Assembly: GCA_017455205.1 (NCBI GenBank)
Contig: JAFTBM010000022.1
Location: 1-64,000 of the forward strand
Origin: Bacteroidales bacterium
GTDB taxonomy: Bacteria > Bacteroidota > Bacteroidia > Bacteroidales > P3
Reading direction: 5' to 3'
Length of the DNA stretch: 64,000 nucleotides
Positions 24,291 to 33,105 of this stretch are shown here, in pieces (the first letter of the stretch is position 1; the number at the start of each line of letters is the position of its first letter). The notes beneath the pieces were generated by a model. That model searched no databases. It saw nothing but the letters and a program-made list of their open reading frames with translations, and had not been told where the DNA came from. A program made the translations under genes and the position numbers.

Positions 24291-25286
24291 CTATTTTATA
24301 TTGTTTTCTTCTCTCCACCGATGGAAACTCTCTATCGCATCCCCAATGGGCGTCTCGCCAAAGCCCAAGCAGCTGGCTCCCAGCCGTCCGTCATAGTGTT
24401 CACTCACCATCAGCTGCCGCACGTTCACCGTCGACAGTTCCGTCCGCACCCCGAGCCACCTCAACCCATCGCCCACACGGCCAGCCACCGACACCAGACA
24501 GCCAGGCAGCAGTCCCACCCGCTGCCGATAACCCATCCGCTGCGCCTGAAGCTGGTATAAATCTTTGATACTCATACAACCAGAAGCATTCGCCACTATA
24601 TACCGCTTCCCATTCTCGCCCCGTTCCAACGCATTCACCACCGCCTCGGCCACATCCTCCACCGCCACAAACGCTTTCCCCCCACGCGGAGCCAGCATTA
24701 CCCGCCGACGATAGGCCGCCAACAGCATCCGCCCCGACGAGGGCTTCACATCGTAAGCTCCCAGCATAAACCCCGGACACACCACCACTGCGTGCCAATC
24801 GGCATGTCGCCGTGCGGCCTCCACCACCACCCTCTCACCCTCTCGCTTGCTCTGTGCATACAGGCTGCTGCTGAAAGGCTCCTCCATCGGTGCTTCCTCG
24901 GCAGCTGGCCTCTCGGACGTGCCATAGCCGATAGTGTTCACCGTCGAGACATGCACCAGCCGCCGTATGCCCCTCTCTTCCATCACCCTCACTATCTGCT
25001 TCGGAAGTTCCACATTGGCCTCACTATACTCCTCTGCCCGCAGCAAATCCATCCGAGCCTCACCCGCACAATTGACCACCGCCTCGCACCCCTCTGACGC
25101 CTGAAGCAGCACCTGATAGTCGAGCGGCGACCCCACCACCTGCCGCCACCGCCCCGCAGGCAGGCGTATCCCACCCTCGCGGCGGCACGTAGCCACCACC
25201 TCCATCCCGCGCTCCTCCATCAGCCGAAGCACCTGATGACCCAGCAGACCCGTGGCACCTATAAGCAGCACTTTCATATCACTCAT
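24291..25286 (-). CDS. NAD(P)-dependent epimerase/dehydratase family protein (extended SDR)
   Basis: 331 residues: Rossmann motif GATGLLGHQVL at the N-terminus, NCAGEARMD, STVNTIGYG and the catalytic YAQSK, followed by a substrate-binding C-terminal half (VEDVAEAVVNALERG). It resembles dihydroflavonol-reductase-like SDRs; the substrate is unknown. First gene of the minus-strand operon that continues with DUF4837, porG and uppS, 5 bp before the next start. The upstream gap contains an 11-bp-unit array and no exact TAnnTTTG on this strand. Confidence 0.85.
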   Translation of the reverse strand: MSDMKVLLIGATGLLGHQVLRLMEERGMEVVATCRREGGIRLPAGRWRQVVGSPLDYQVLLQASEGCEAVVNCAGEARMDLLRAEEYSEANVELPKQIVRVMEERGIRRLVHVSTVNTIGYGTSERPAAEEAPMEEPFSSSLYAQSKREGERVVVEAARRHADWHAVVVCPGFMLGAYDVKPSSGRMLLAAYRRRVMLAPRGGKAFVAVEDVAEAVVNALERGENGKRYIVANASGCMSIKDLYQLQAQRMGYRQRVGLLPGCLVSVAGRVGDGLRWLGVRTELSTVNVRQLMVSEHYDGRLGASCLGFGETPIGDAIESFHRWREENNIK

Positions 25287-25398
25287 AACGTCTCTGCCCC
25301 TTTTTTATTATATTTGATCCCTTGACACCCCGACCCGAGGCCAGCCACATCCCCCCACTTCGATGCCCATTTTTCGTCAGCAGTCGGTAGGGATTTCC

Positions 25399-25508
25399 AC
25401 CGTGTTTGGTTCGTACTTGGTACGTGTTTGACCCGTGTTAAGTCCGACTCCACTCGGACGTGACACGGAGATGACACGGAGATGACACGGAGATGACACG
25501 GACCAAGT
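25399..25508. repeat. 11-bp-unit inverted tandem array, class II copy A (10 units)
   Basis: Ten contiguous 11-bp units. The plus strand shows ACCGTGTTTGG, TTCGTACTTGG, TACGTGTTTGA, CCCGTGTTAAG, TCCGACTCCAC, TCGGACGTGAC, ACGGAGATGAC three times and ACGGACCAAGT. Reverse-complemented, it aligns unit by unit with the array at 51896-52005. It is flanked at 25511-25545 by an A/T-rich AATTGAGAATTGAG motif also found beside copy B. It fills the gap 25287-25710 between divergent genes; nothing coding is credible there. Confidence 0.9.
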
Positions 25509-25678
25509 GGCAATTGAGAATTGAGAATTGAGAACTGAAAATTGGGGGCATCCACTTGAGGTGGGAAGCCGCTCGCCACGCTCACACAGAGTGCGATTTG
25601 TCGCATCAGATGTCGTTGAAAGAGGCTGCACAAAAATAGTTCAGCAAAAAACATTTCCATCATATCACAGAAAATGCT

Positions 25679-25686
25679 TATTTTTG
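25679..25686 (+). promoter_or_regulatory. -7 box TATTTTTG of the DUF3791/DUF3990 module
   Basis: Exact TAnnTTTG, 24 bp before the ATG at 25711. No TTG at the usual -33 distance. Confidence 0.55.
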
Positions 25687-25710
25687 CAACAGATTTTTAA
25701 GAATAGACGG

Positions 25711-25935
25711 ATGGACAACACACTGCAAGATACGGCCTATTTTCTTTCATTCTGTATTGAGCAGTACAAGAATGAGAAGCACCTAACGGGCAAGGAAGCG
25801 GCGGAGGTGCTGGGTAGGTATGGTGTGCTGGACTACCTCGCAGCACATTATGGGACGCTGCACACGCAGAGCCGCCAATGGCTGATGGAGGATATTGAAG
25901 AGTTTATTTCATCTCGCAGAAAGGAGGGTGCATGA
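25711..25935 (+). CDS. DUF3791 domain protein
   Basis: 74 residues, fully helical in appearance: LQDTAYFLSFCIEQYKNEKHLTGKEAAEVLGRYGVLDYLAAHYGTLHTQSRQWLMEDIEEFI. This is the DUF3791 pattern (ending in Y-x-x-LHTQ and a DI-E helix). It is followed with a 4-bp overlap by a DUF3990 gene, a recurring pairing in Bacteroidota that looks like an antitoxin with its toxin. The ATG at 25711 sits correctly behind the promoter; longer in-frame starts run into the repeat array. Confidence 0.75.
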   Translation: MDNTLQDTAYFLSFCIEQYKNEKHLTGKEAAEVLGRYGVLDYLAAHYGTLHTQSRQWLMEDIEEFISSRRKEGA

Positions 25936-26417
25936 AGTTATATCATGGGAGCCTGGATATAGTGCAGAAGCCCGAGATACGCAAAAGCGGACGGACGCTT
26001 GACTATGGCAGCGGGTTTTATTGCACCACTTCGTATGCCCAGGCCGAAGCATGGGTTTGCCGCCGACTGGAAGAGACAAGGCAAAAGATTGGCTATGTGA
26101 ACATATACGAGTTCCCAGAGGAGATTCCTTCCAACCTAAAACGCCTTGTTTTTCGGACACCGACGGAGGAATGGGTAGACTTTGTTATGTGCAACCGCAC
26201 GAAGAAGGGTTTTGTCCACGACTATGACATAGTCTATGGTCCTGTGGCTAACGACCGCGTGTATGCCGCCTTTGCCCTTTACGAAGGGGGAATGTTCGAC
26301 AAAAAAGACCTTATTAAGGGGCTAAAAGCATACAAATTGGTCGACCAATACTTGTTCCACACGGTGGATTCTCTTCTGGCTCTTACTTTTATCGAGGCAA
26401 AGGAGGTCGTGCAATGA
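25932..26417 (+). CDS. DUF3990 protein, ADP-ribosyltransferase-like, putative toxin
   Basis: 161 residues. MKLYHGSLDIV at the start and YGSGFYCTTSYAQAEAWVCRRL follow the DUF3990 pattern; the His of LYHGS and the Tyr of GFY.TT recall the first two positions of the H-Y-x signature of diphtheria-toxin-type ADP-ribosyltransferases. Later conserved stretches are EEWVDFVMCNR, YDIVYGPVANDRVY and LVDQYLFHTVDSLLAL. It overlaps small genes on both sides by 4 bp. Toxin function is inferred from fold resemblance and context, not shown. Confidence 0.7.
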   Translation: MKLYHGSLDIVQKPEIRKSGRTLDYGSGFYCTTSYAQAEAWVCRRLEETRQKIGYVNIYEFPEEIPSNLKRLVFRTPTEEWVDFVMCNRTKKGFVHDYDIVYGPVANDRVYAAFALYEGGMFDKKDLIKGLKAYKLVDQYLFHTVDSLLALTFIEAKEVVQ

Positions 26418-26629
26418 ATCTTGACATCACGCAGAGCAACCTGCACTTGATACTGCCATCGAAAATCGGACGAATGGCAGAGATGTTGGCCACGGATAGC
26501 AATCGGAGCATCGTGGATGCCGTGAGGGATATTTATGCGTCCGACCTATACAGACGTTTGGAGCAGGAGCAGACAAAGCAGTGGCACCTTGGACCAGTCG
26601 CCCTATACCAAGAGTTGGGGTTACAATAA
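26414..26629 (+). CDS. Small helical protein, third member of the DUF3990 module
   Basis: 71 residues: [58 protein letters not shown]. The S-x-LY-x-x-LE-x-E-x-T-x-x-W-x-x-x-P-x-x-LY pattern is seen in small proteins that accompany DUF3990 genes. It resembles a ribbon-helix-helix or short antitoxin but has no confirmed domain. It overlaps the DUF3990 gene by 4 bp, so the three genes form one translationally coupled unit. Confidence 0.65.
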   Translation: MNLDITQSNLHLILPSKIGRMAEMLATDSNRSIVDAVRDIYASDLYRRLEQEQTKQWHLGPVALYQELGLQ

Positions 26630-26634
26630 GCAAA

Positions 26635-27087
26635 ATGAAGTCAAACGATATGCAAGTGAAGTTTGTTAATACCAGCCATCACCCGCTGCCGAGGTACGAG
26701 ACCTCGCAATCGGCAGGGATGGACCTCAGGGCTTACCTGCCCGAAGGACCGATTACACTGCGACCGATGGAACGCAGGCTCGTCAAAACTGGACTCTTTA
26801 TGGAGTTGCCTGCGGGATATGAGGCGCAGGTGCGTCCGCGCAGCGGGTTGGCACTGAAGAAGGGCATCACCGTACTCAACAGCCCTGGCACCATCGATGC
26901 CGACTACCGCGGCGAGATATGCGTCATCCTCATCAACCTCGGTGCGGAGGATTTCGTCATCGAAGACGGCGAGCGCATTGCCCAGATGGTGATAGCGAGG
27001 CACGAGCAGGCGGAAGTGGTACTGGTAGAGGAACTCACCGACACAGAGCGCGGTGCGGGAGGGTTCGGTCACACTGGGAAAAAGTGA
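26635..27087 (+). CDS. dut: Deoxyuridine 5'-triphosphate nucleotidohydrolase
   Basis: 150 residues of the trimeric dUTPase family, which removes dUTP and supplies dUMP. All motifs are present: [38 protein letters not shown] and the C-terminal P-loop-like [10 protein letters not shown]. The ATG at 26650 (MQVKFVN) matches the usual family start; the ATG at 26635 adds five residues. The longer form is given and the choice is uncertain. It starts a few bases after the DUF3990 module. Confidence 0.95.
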   Translation: MKSNDMQVKFVNTSHHPLPRYETSQSAGMDLRAYLPEGPITLRPMERRLVKTGLFMELPAGYEAQVRPRSGLALKKGITVLNSPGTIDADYRGEICVILINLGAEDFVIEDGERIAQMVIARHEQAEVVLVEELTDTERGAGGFGHTGKK

Positions 27088-28199
27088 AGGGACTGGCGCA
27101 TACACTGGTTGCGTGGGTTGCGATTGTGTCGCAACTCGCCAGTGCTTGCTATGCCCAAAGTAGTGCAACGCCACAAAGTTCACCACTGCGGACGGGAGCC
27201 GAAGAGCTGCTTTCCCACGGAGATGCCAATTTCGCGTTGGCTCGAGTGGCAGTGGTGGGCAATCAGACCTCGATGGTCGGCCACACACACCTGGTAGATA
27301 CCCTGCTGGCCAGTGGCATACACGTGGTCAAGATATTCTGCCCCGAGCATGGTTTCCGCGGCACAGCCGAGGCGGGTGCCCGTGTGGACGACGGCGTCGA
27401 CCCTGCGACTGGCATCCCCATCGTCTCGCTCTACGGCAAGAACAAGAAGCCCACGGCGGAGCAGATGAGAGGGGTGGATAGGGTGCTGTTTGACCTGCAG
27501 GATGTCGGCTGCCGCTTCTACACCTACCTTTCCACACTGCACTACGTGATGGAGGCCTGCGCCGAGGCCGATGTGCCGCTGACGGTGCTTGACCGCCCCA
27601 ACCCCAACGGACACTACGTAGACGGGCCGGTGCTCGACACTGGATGCTGCCGCTCATTTGTGGGGATGCACCCAGTGCCTGTGGTCTACGGCATGACCAT
27701 CGGCGAGTATGCCCGAATGATTAACGGCGAAGGATGGCTTAAAGGCGGCATTCGGTGCCGACTCACTGTGGTTCCGATGCAGGGATATAGGCGCGACAGC
27801 ACGGGTTACCAGTTGCCTATTGCGCCTTCGCCAAACCTGCGCAATGCACATGCTGTGGCACTCTACCCGAGCCTTTGCCTCTTCGAGGGGACACACTGTG
27901 GCGTGGGGCGCGGCACAGGGTTTCCTTTCGAGTGGGTTACCTATCAGGCCGACACGCTCGACCTTCGCGATGAGGTGCCGCCACAGTCGTTCAGCCTCAA
28001 ATATCTGATAGAGATGCACCGCCGAGTGCCACAGGGACAGTTTTTCCTCGGCAACAGTTTTTTCGACCGCTTGGCTGGCACCACGGCCTTGCGCCTGCAA
28101 CTTGAGCAGGGCGAAAGCGAGGAGACGATAAGAGCCTCGTGGCAGCCTGCACTCGAGGAGTTCAAAGCAATGAGAAAGAAATACTTAATCTACAAATAA
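27084..28199 (+). CDS. namZ: Exo-beta-N-acetylmuramidase NamZ-like (DUF1343)
   Basis: 371 residues, starting with GTG inside the dut stop (GTGA overlap). A signal peptide ([21 protein letters not shown]) precedes a DUF1343 domain: [27 protein letters not shown] with the Glu proposed as catalytic, [58 protein letters not shown] and [10 protein letters not shown]. NamZ enzymes release MurNAc from the ends of peptidoglycan fragments, a recycling or salvage step in the periplasm. Confidence 0.85.
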   Translation: MKGLAHTLVAWVAIVSQLASACYAQSSATPQSSPLRTGAEELLSHGDANFALARVAVVGNQTSMVGHTHLVDTLLASGIHVVKIFCPEHGFRGTAEAGARVDDGVDPATGIPIVSLYGKNKKPTAEQMRGVDRVLFDLQDVGCRFYTYLSTLHYVMEACAEADVPLTVLDRPNPNGHYVDGPVLDTGCCRSFVGMHPVPVVYGMTIGEYARMINGEGWLKGGIRCRLTVVPMQGYRRDSTGYQLPIAPSPNLRNAHAVALYPSLCLFEGTHCGVGRGTGFPFEWVTYQADTLDLRDEVPPQSFSLKYLIEMHRRVPQGQFFLGNSFFDRLAGTTALRLQLEQGESEETIRASWQPALEEFKAMRKKYLIYK

Positions 28200-28200
28200 C

Positions 28201-28839
28201 ATGAAGAAAACAACCATTCTGCTCGCAGTGGCAGCCCTGATGATGGGTGCCTGCTGCCACAAACAAGAGGCTTCGACAGGAAGCACAGCCGAGGCCGTGG
28301 TGAACAACATCATGCAGCGCAAGAGCGTGCGCCAGTATACGGGTGCTCCCATTGCGCAGGACACGCTGGCGACAATCCTCCGTGCAGCGATGGCCGCACC
28401 CAGTGCCCGCGATTGGCGTCCGTGGAGCTTCGTGGTGATCGACGACAAGAGCCAGCTGGAAAGCATCTTCGGCGACAACATGAACATGCGCATGTTCCGA
28501 CAGGCGGGAGCCATCGTGGTGGTCTGTGCCGACACGGTGCACGTCAGTCCCACACGCGAAAATCCCGATGGGCCAGCCGTGCCACAGGTCAACAGCATGT
28601 GGCGCGACGATATGGGAGCTGTGTGCGAGAACCTGCTGCTTGCCGTTGAGGCCTACGGACTTGGGGCTTGCTGGACAGCCTGCTATCCCTTTGCCGACCG
28701 TATGGCACCCGTCAGGGAGGCTCTTGGACTCCCCCCGACGGTGGTGCCCTACGCGGTGGTGCCTATCGGCATCCCCACAGGCGATAGCCAGCCCAAGGAC
28801 AAGTGGGATGAAACGCGTATCCACCACAACCGCTGGTAG
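28201..28839 (+). CDS. Nitroreductase-family lipoprotein
   Basis: 212 residues. A short lipoprotein signal (LAVAALMMGAC) is followed by the FMN-dependent nitroreductase fold: RKSVRQYTGAPI, AAMAAPSARDWRPWSFVVID, MWRDDMGAVCENLLLAVEAYGLGACW and PYAVVPIGIPTGDSQPKDKWDETRIH. Such enzymes reduce nitro or quinone groups with NAD(P)H, but an envelope-anchored version needs another electron source, so the physiological role is open. It starts 1 bp after namZ. Confidence 0.85.
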   Translation: MKKTTILLAVAALMMGACCHKQEASTGSTAEAVVNNIMQRKSVRQYTGAPIAQDTLATILRAAMAAPSARDWRPWSFVVIDDKSQLESIFGDNMNMRMFRQAGAIVVVCADTVHVSPTRENPDGPAVPQVNSMWRDDMGAVCENLLLAVEAYGLGACWTACYPFADRMAPVREALGLPPTVVPYAVVPIGIPTGDSQPKDKWDETRIHHNRW

Positions 28840-28842
28840 GCT

Positions 28843-29232
28843 ATGCTGCACACTGGAATAACCCACCGCATCGAGCAAGAGGTTCGGCCCGAGATGTCCG
28901 CTGCCCGCGTGGGCAGCGGACTGGCCGATGTGTTGGCCACACCAGCGATGATTGCCCTTGCAGAGCGGACATGCTATGAGAGTGTGGTTCCCTACTTGGA
29001 GGAGGGACTGGGCACTGTCGGCACACTGGTGAACATCAAGCACCTTTCGGCCACGCCGATTGGCATGAGCGTGTGGTGCGAGAGCGAACTGGTCGAGGTG
29101 GATAGGCGACGGCTACTGTTCGCGGTGAAAGTCTACGATAGGTGTGGCCTCATCGGTGAAGGATGGCACGAGCGCTTTGTGGTCGACACAGCGCAGTTTG
29201 AAGCCAAGACAGCCGCAAAGTTCAGCCAGTAG
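28843..29232 (+). CDS. Hotdog-fold thioesterase (FlK-like)
   Basis: 129 residues. The hotdog helix PAMIALAERTCYESVVPYL contains the Thr-Glu pair and VNIKHLSATPIG the His used by fluoroacetyl-CoA thioesterase FlK; the rest alternates strands (SVWCESELVEVDRRRLLFAVKVYD). It probably hydrolyses a small acyl-CoA. Real fluoroacetate use is unlikely; this branch is widespread and of unknown substrate. It ends 11 bp from the convergent nadK stop. Confidence 0.8.
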   Translation: MLHTGITHRIEQEVRPEMSAARVGSGLADVLATPAMIALAERTCYESVVPYLEEGLGTVGTLVNIKHLSATPIGMSVWCESELVEVDRRRLLFAVKVYDRCGLIGEGWHERFVVDTAQFEAKTAAKFSQ

Positions 29233-29243
29233 ACGGCGGTGGA

Positions 29244-30074
29244 CTATGCTGGGCGTATGCCTGTCCCCCACATAAGCTTCTCCCTGATGGCCGAGAAGAA
29301 ATTCTGACCGCCGAGCCTAACCAACCGCAGCAGGGTGTGAGCTTTCGCCAATTGGAGGGTGGTGGGTGCGTTCAAGGGCAAGCGCTTGGAGTCTATGCCC
29401 AATGTAGCATTACCACTGGATGCTTCGAGGTGGATGGTCGCCGTGTCGGATATAATGATAGGACGCAGGGTGAGGGTATGGGGCGCGATGGGCGTGATGA
29501 TAAAAGTGTGGGAGTCTGGGGTAAGGATAGGGCCACCGCAGCTGAGCGAATAGGCCGTGGAGCCTGTCGGAGTGGCTACAATGACGCCATCTCCCTCGTA
29601 GTCGGCCACATACTCGCCGTTCACATTCACCCTCACTTGCAACAGCGAGTGGGATTCGACCCGATGGAGAAACACCTCGTTGAGGGCATATTGCGGCATT
29701 GACTCGTGTGCGGTCGCTGCTTGGTTGATCATCTCCCAATGCAGGAGGGTGCGGTTCTCGATGGTATAGTCGCTCTTGACCAGATGCTCTACCATAGCCA
29801 CTACTCCCTCCTTGGGTGCAGCGGTAAGGAAGCCCAGATGTCCAAAGTTGATACCCAACACGGGGGGAAGCACTGCACCGCCACGGGCGAACTGGAGTGT
29901 ACTCAAGAGTGTGCCATCGCCCCCGATAGAAAGCAGCATATCGAAGTCGCTCACGCTGCCGCCTTCGGAGACTATGGTAGTGGATACATGCTGGTCGTGC
30001 AGAGCTTGCAGCAGAGTGTGGAGCAGCACCTCGTCGGGCGAGGCAATGTGGCGGTAGTAGAGTGCAATATTCAT
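29244..30074 (-). CDS. nadK: NAD kinase
   Basis: 276 residues: the invariant GGDGT (51-55) with catalytic Asp53, GINFGHLGFLT, EGDGVIVATPTGSTAYSLSCGGP, and a beta-sandwich C-terminal domain ending SAIREKLMWG. It makes NADP from NAD. Last gene of the minus operon purB - ABC exporter - T9SS cargo - nadK, 8 bp after the preceding stop. Confidence 0.95.
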   Translation of the reverse strand: MNIALYYRHIASPDEVLLHTLLQALHDQHVSTTIVSEGGSVSDFDMLLSIGGDGTLLSTLQFARGGAVLPPVLGINFGHLGFLTAAPKEGVVAMVEHLVKSDYTIENRTLLHWEMINQAATAHESMPQYALNEVFLHRVESHSLLQVRVNVNGEYVADYEGDGVIVATPTGSTAYSLSCGGPILTPDSHTFIITPIAPHTLTLRPIIISDTATIHLEASSGNATLGIDSKRLPLNAPTTLQLAKAHTLLRLVRLGGQNFFSAIREKLMWGTGIRPA

Positions 30075-30082
30075 CGGTGGGA

Positions 30083-31294
30083 CTATTTAATTAGGGTTAT
30101 GGTGCCGTAGAGGGTCTGGATAGTGCCATCGGCAAAGGCTACGCGGAGGAGGTAGGTATAGGCTCCTTGCGGAGTAGTGTCCGAGGGATGCCATGCCTCG
30201 GCAGGGCTATCAGTATGGAAGACACAAAGCCCCTGCCGATTGTAGACAAACAGCTGGTATTCGCTTCCTATCACGCCCGCTATATATGGGCGGAACGTGC
30301 CGTTGGCATCATCGCCAAGGCGGAGGGCATTGGGCACTTGGATGTCGGGCTGTGGAGGGAGAGGTATGATGGTACATTGCTGGGGAGAGAAAGCATAGTC
30401 GCTGTTGCAGGCATCCTGCAGCGAGGTGCGGTAGCAGAGAAGGGTGTCGCGATAAGGATGAATGTCGCGGTCAGTATATTCTGTCGGCGACCCTTCGAGC
30501 ATGGCAAGGCGCTGCCATTGTCCGCCGTTGGTGCTTCGCCACAGGGAACGGGGCATCTCGGACGAATCACTGCCGCTCAATAGAACTTTCACCTGGTAGG
30601 CGACACTATCCACAAGGAGACTATCAATCCGAAGCATGGCCGAAGTGTCGGCAGCCTCACGCTCGACACACACCACATTCGAAGTGGATTGTATCAGCGT
30701 ATCCCTGCCTACGGCAAGAACCTTGAACCACACTTTCTGTGCATCAAGAGGTGGTACGTAATCAACATGCCGTGGAGCAGCACTATCAGAGGTGGCTATC
30801 AGCTCATAACCCTGTGCCGAGGGGTCGGATTTGGCATAAAGTCTATATTCCGCCACACCAGAGTACATACCCTCGCAGGCCGACCAGTCAATGCTCACCG
30901 CTGATTGGCAGGCAGCTGCATAGGCTTGCAACACTATGTTGCCAAACGAGGGAGAAAGAATGCTGGTGTTGCCCTCGGCATCGAAGACGTGCAGCCGGTA
31001 ACGATGGGCTGTGGTCGGTGCGTGGTCGGTGCAGACGTAGGAGGTGTCCCATCGGCTGTGAAGAATAGCATATTGCCTGCAAGTATCGCCCGAGCAGATA
31101 TGATAGCCCGTGGCCAGAGAGTCGGTCGTGGGACTCCAGCGGAGGATTATCTGCTGCGTGGATTCGTCCACTGTGGCCACCCAACGGCTGCAAGGAGCCA
31201 CATAACGCTGTGCCCACGCTGCAGGAAGCCCCCACGCCGGCCACATCATGGCGACCGCCAAGAGTAGTGCTACCTTATGTGCCTTTGCTTCCAC
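30083..31294 (-). CDS. T9SS cargo protein with type B (CHU_C) sorting domain
   Basis: 403 residues. A signal peptide (LLLAVAMMWPAWGLPAAWAQ) leads into fibronectin-III-like repeats (STQQIILRWSPTTDSLATGYHIC; VAEYRLYAKSDPSAQGYELIATS). The last 85 residues are the gliding-motility-type (type B) tail: PNALRLGDDANGTFRPY, YQLFVYNRQGLCVFHT, W, PQGAYTYLLRVAFADGTIQTLYGTITLIK. Exported through the outer membrane by T9SS; ligand unknown. Packed between an ABC exporter (2-bp gap) and nadK. Confidence 0.87.
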   Translation of the reverse strand: MEAKAHKVALLLAVAMMWPAWGLPAAWAQRYVAPCSRWVATVDESTQQIILRWSPTTDSLATGYHICSGDTCRQYAILHSRWDTSYVCTDHAPTTAHRYRLHVFDAEGNTSILSPSFGNIVLQAYAAACQSAVSIDWSACEGMYSGVAEYRLYAKSDPSAQGYELIATSDSAAPRHVDYVPPLDAQKVWFKVLAVGRDTLIQSTSNVVCVEREAADTSAMLRIDSLLVDSVAYQVKVLLSGSDSSEMPRSLWRSTNGGQWQRLAMLEGSPTEYTDRDIHPYRDTLLCYRTSLQDACNSDYAFSPQQCTIIPLPPQPDIQVPNALRLGDDANGTFRPYIAGVIGSEYQLFVYNRQGLCVFHTDSPAEAWHPSDTTPQGAYTYLLRVAFADGTIQTLYGTITLIK

Positions 31295-31296
31295 GG

Positions 31297-33105
31297 CTAT
31301 ATGCTCTGCAAAGCAATCATTTCGGCGTACCGCCCACCCTTATCCATAAGTTCCTTGTGCGTTCCCCACTCCACTATGCGTCCTCCATCCAGCACTGCAA
31401 TAGCATCGGCTCCTTGGATAGTGGAGAGGCGGTGAGCAATCATTATAGCCGTATGACCTTTGATTACCTCGGTGAGGGTCTTTTGCAGACTACGCTCGCT
31501 CTCGGTATCCAAGGCCGAGGTTGCCTCGTCCAAGATGAACAAGTCGGGCTTACAGAGCAGTGCACGTGCAATGCTGATGCGCTGCCGCTGTCCACCGCTG
31601 AGTGCACTGCCACCATCGCCGATATTGGTCTCATATTGAGCAGGCAACGACTGGATAAACTCGTGCGCATTGGCTGCCATAGCAGCAGCCTCTATTTCTT
31701 CCCTACTGGCTTCGGGGTGTCCAAAGGCTATGTTTTCCGCCACCGAGGCATTGAAAAGCAAAGTCTCCTGTGCCACCACGCCTATCCTCTCCCTCAACTC
31801 TCCCAGCGTCATTGCCTTCACATCGGTGCCGTCAAGCAGTATTTTGCCCTCATAGTTGTCGTAGAAACGACAGATGAGGTCGGCGATAGTGGACTTGCCA
31901 CTACCCGATGCCCCTACGATGGCGAGGGTCTTCCCCCTTTCTATCTTGAAGCTTACATCGTTCACCACAGGAGTACCCTCTACGTAGGCAAAGCTCACGT
32001 GCTGAAATTCCACTGCGATATTATCCTCGCTACCCTTCCTATCCGTGGTGGCCTGCGTCTTGCGTTCTTCGTAAGGCTCTTCCTCTTCTGCGAGGAAGTC
32101 GCTAATGCGGGTGGCACAAGCTTGTCCCTTCTTTATCTGCGATATGGCTGTGGTCAAATCCTTGGCAGGTGGTATCATGAGTACAAAGAGCATCACGTAG
32201 GAGATGAACATTTCTGCCGTCAGCCCATTGTCACCATTCATCACCAGCATGGCTCCAAAGAGCAGTATGCCCACCACAATCACGTTGCTTAAAAACTCAC
32301 TTATCGGCGAGGCCGCACTGACGCGCATATACACCCCGTTGCGTAAGCGTGTGTAGCGACGATTGTAGGCCACAAAACGGCGATTGGAGAATTCAATGGC
32401 CGTGTAGGCTTTTATCACCTTCAATCCCCCCATGGTTTCATCGGTCAGCGAGATAAGGTGGGCATTCATCTCCTGCACCTTCTTGGAAGCCCGCTTCAGG
32501 TGGTGGGAAAGCCCCGACACCACCAACGCTACTATCGGCAGCATGCAAAGCACAAACAAGGTCAGCTTCACGTTAATGTATATCAGCATCGCAAGGTACA
32601 GCACAAGGCTTATCACCGAAGCCAGCAGCGACTGCACCGAACCCAGCACTCCCTCCTCGTACTCGGCCATATCGCAGCTCATCCTCGACAGCACGTCGCC
32701 TTTCTTGTGGCGGTCGTAGTAGCTAAGTGGCAACCGCATCGCCTTGGCGAACATATTGTCCCTAATATCCCTAACTACCCTTGTTTTGATGACCGACATC
32801 TGCACTATCGACAAGTAGCCGAAGACATTCTTCAGCCCATAAAGTACGAAGACGATTACCGAGAACAGCACCAAGGCTGTCCGCCTGCCGAAAGTCATCA
32901 GCCAAGCATATAGGCCGTCCAGCACTTGTGCCAGAAAGCCCACCGAGGGTACACCCTCCTCGGCCTCGCTGCCGAAAAGTATCTTCAAGAAGTCCGACAC
33001 CGAGAGTGCCGTAGCCATAGTGGCTACCACACTCAACACCACCAGCACCACATACAGCACCCCTCGGGTGCTGTAGGGCTTAAGGTAGCACCACGTGAGG
33101 TTCAT
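31297..33105 (-). CDS. ABC exporter (fused permease and ATPase, MsbA-like)
   Basis: 602 residues. N-terminal six-helix exporter domain (about 1-320) and C-terminal nucleotide-binding domain with Walker A GASGSGKST (about 397-405), LSGGQRQR (about 498), Walker B LFILDEATSALD and the switch His in AHRLS. The half-transporter would dimerise and flip a lipid or other hydrophobic substrate; MsbA-like lipid A export is plausible but not proven. It overlaps purB by 4 bp. Confidence 0.88.
   Translation of the reverse strand: MNLTWCYLKPYSTRGVLYVVLVVLSVVATMATALSVSDFLKILFGSEAEEGVPSVGFLAQVLDGLYAWLMTFGRRTALVLFSVIVFVLYGLKNVFGYLSIVQMSVIKTRVVRDIRDNMFAKAMRLPLSYYDRHKKGDVLSRMSCDMAEYEEGVLGSVQSLLASVISLVLYLAMLIYINVKLTLFVLCMLPIVALVVSGLSHHLKRASKKVQEMNAHLISLTDETMGGLKVIKAYTAIEFSNRRFVAYNRRYTRLRNGVYMRVSAASPISEFLSNVIVVGILLFGAMLVMNGDNGLTAEMFISYVMLFVLMIPPAKDLTTAISQIKKGQACATRISDFLAEEEEPYEERKTQATTDRKGSEDNIAVEFQHVSFAYVEGTPVVNDVSFKIERGKTLAIVGASGSGKSTIADLICRFYDNYEGKILLDGTDVKAMTLGELRERIGVVAQETLLFNASVAENIAFGHPEASREEIEAAAMAANAHEFIQSLPAQYETNIGDGGSALSGGQRQRISIARALLCKPDLFILDEATSALDTESERSLQKTLTEVIKGHTAIMIAHRLSTIQGADAIAVLDGGRIVEWGTHKELMDKGGRYAEMIALQSI

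Noticed and set aside
25399..25508. Possible CRISPR array
   Set aside because: Units are contiguous 11-mers without spacers, and there are no cas genes nearby.
25283..25663. 126-codon minus-strand frame across the class II array
   Set aside because: Its sequence is mostly translated repeat (PCHLRVISVSS type) and it lies in a gap with array DNA.
26919..27083. N-terminal extension of the NamZ-like protein
   Set aside because: Arg-rich shadow of dut; the signal peptide begins at the GTG at 27084.
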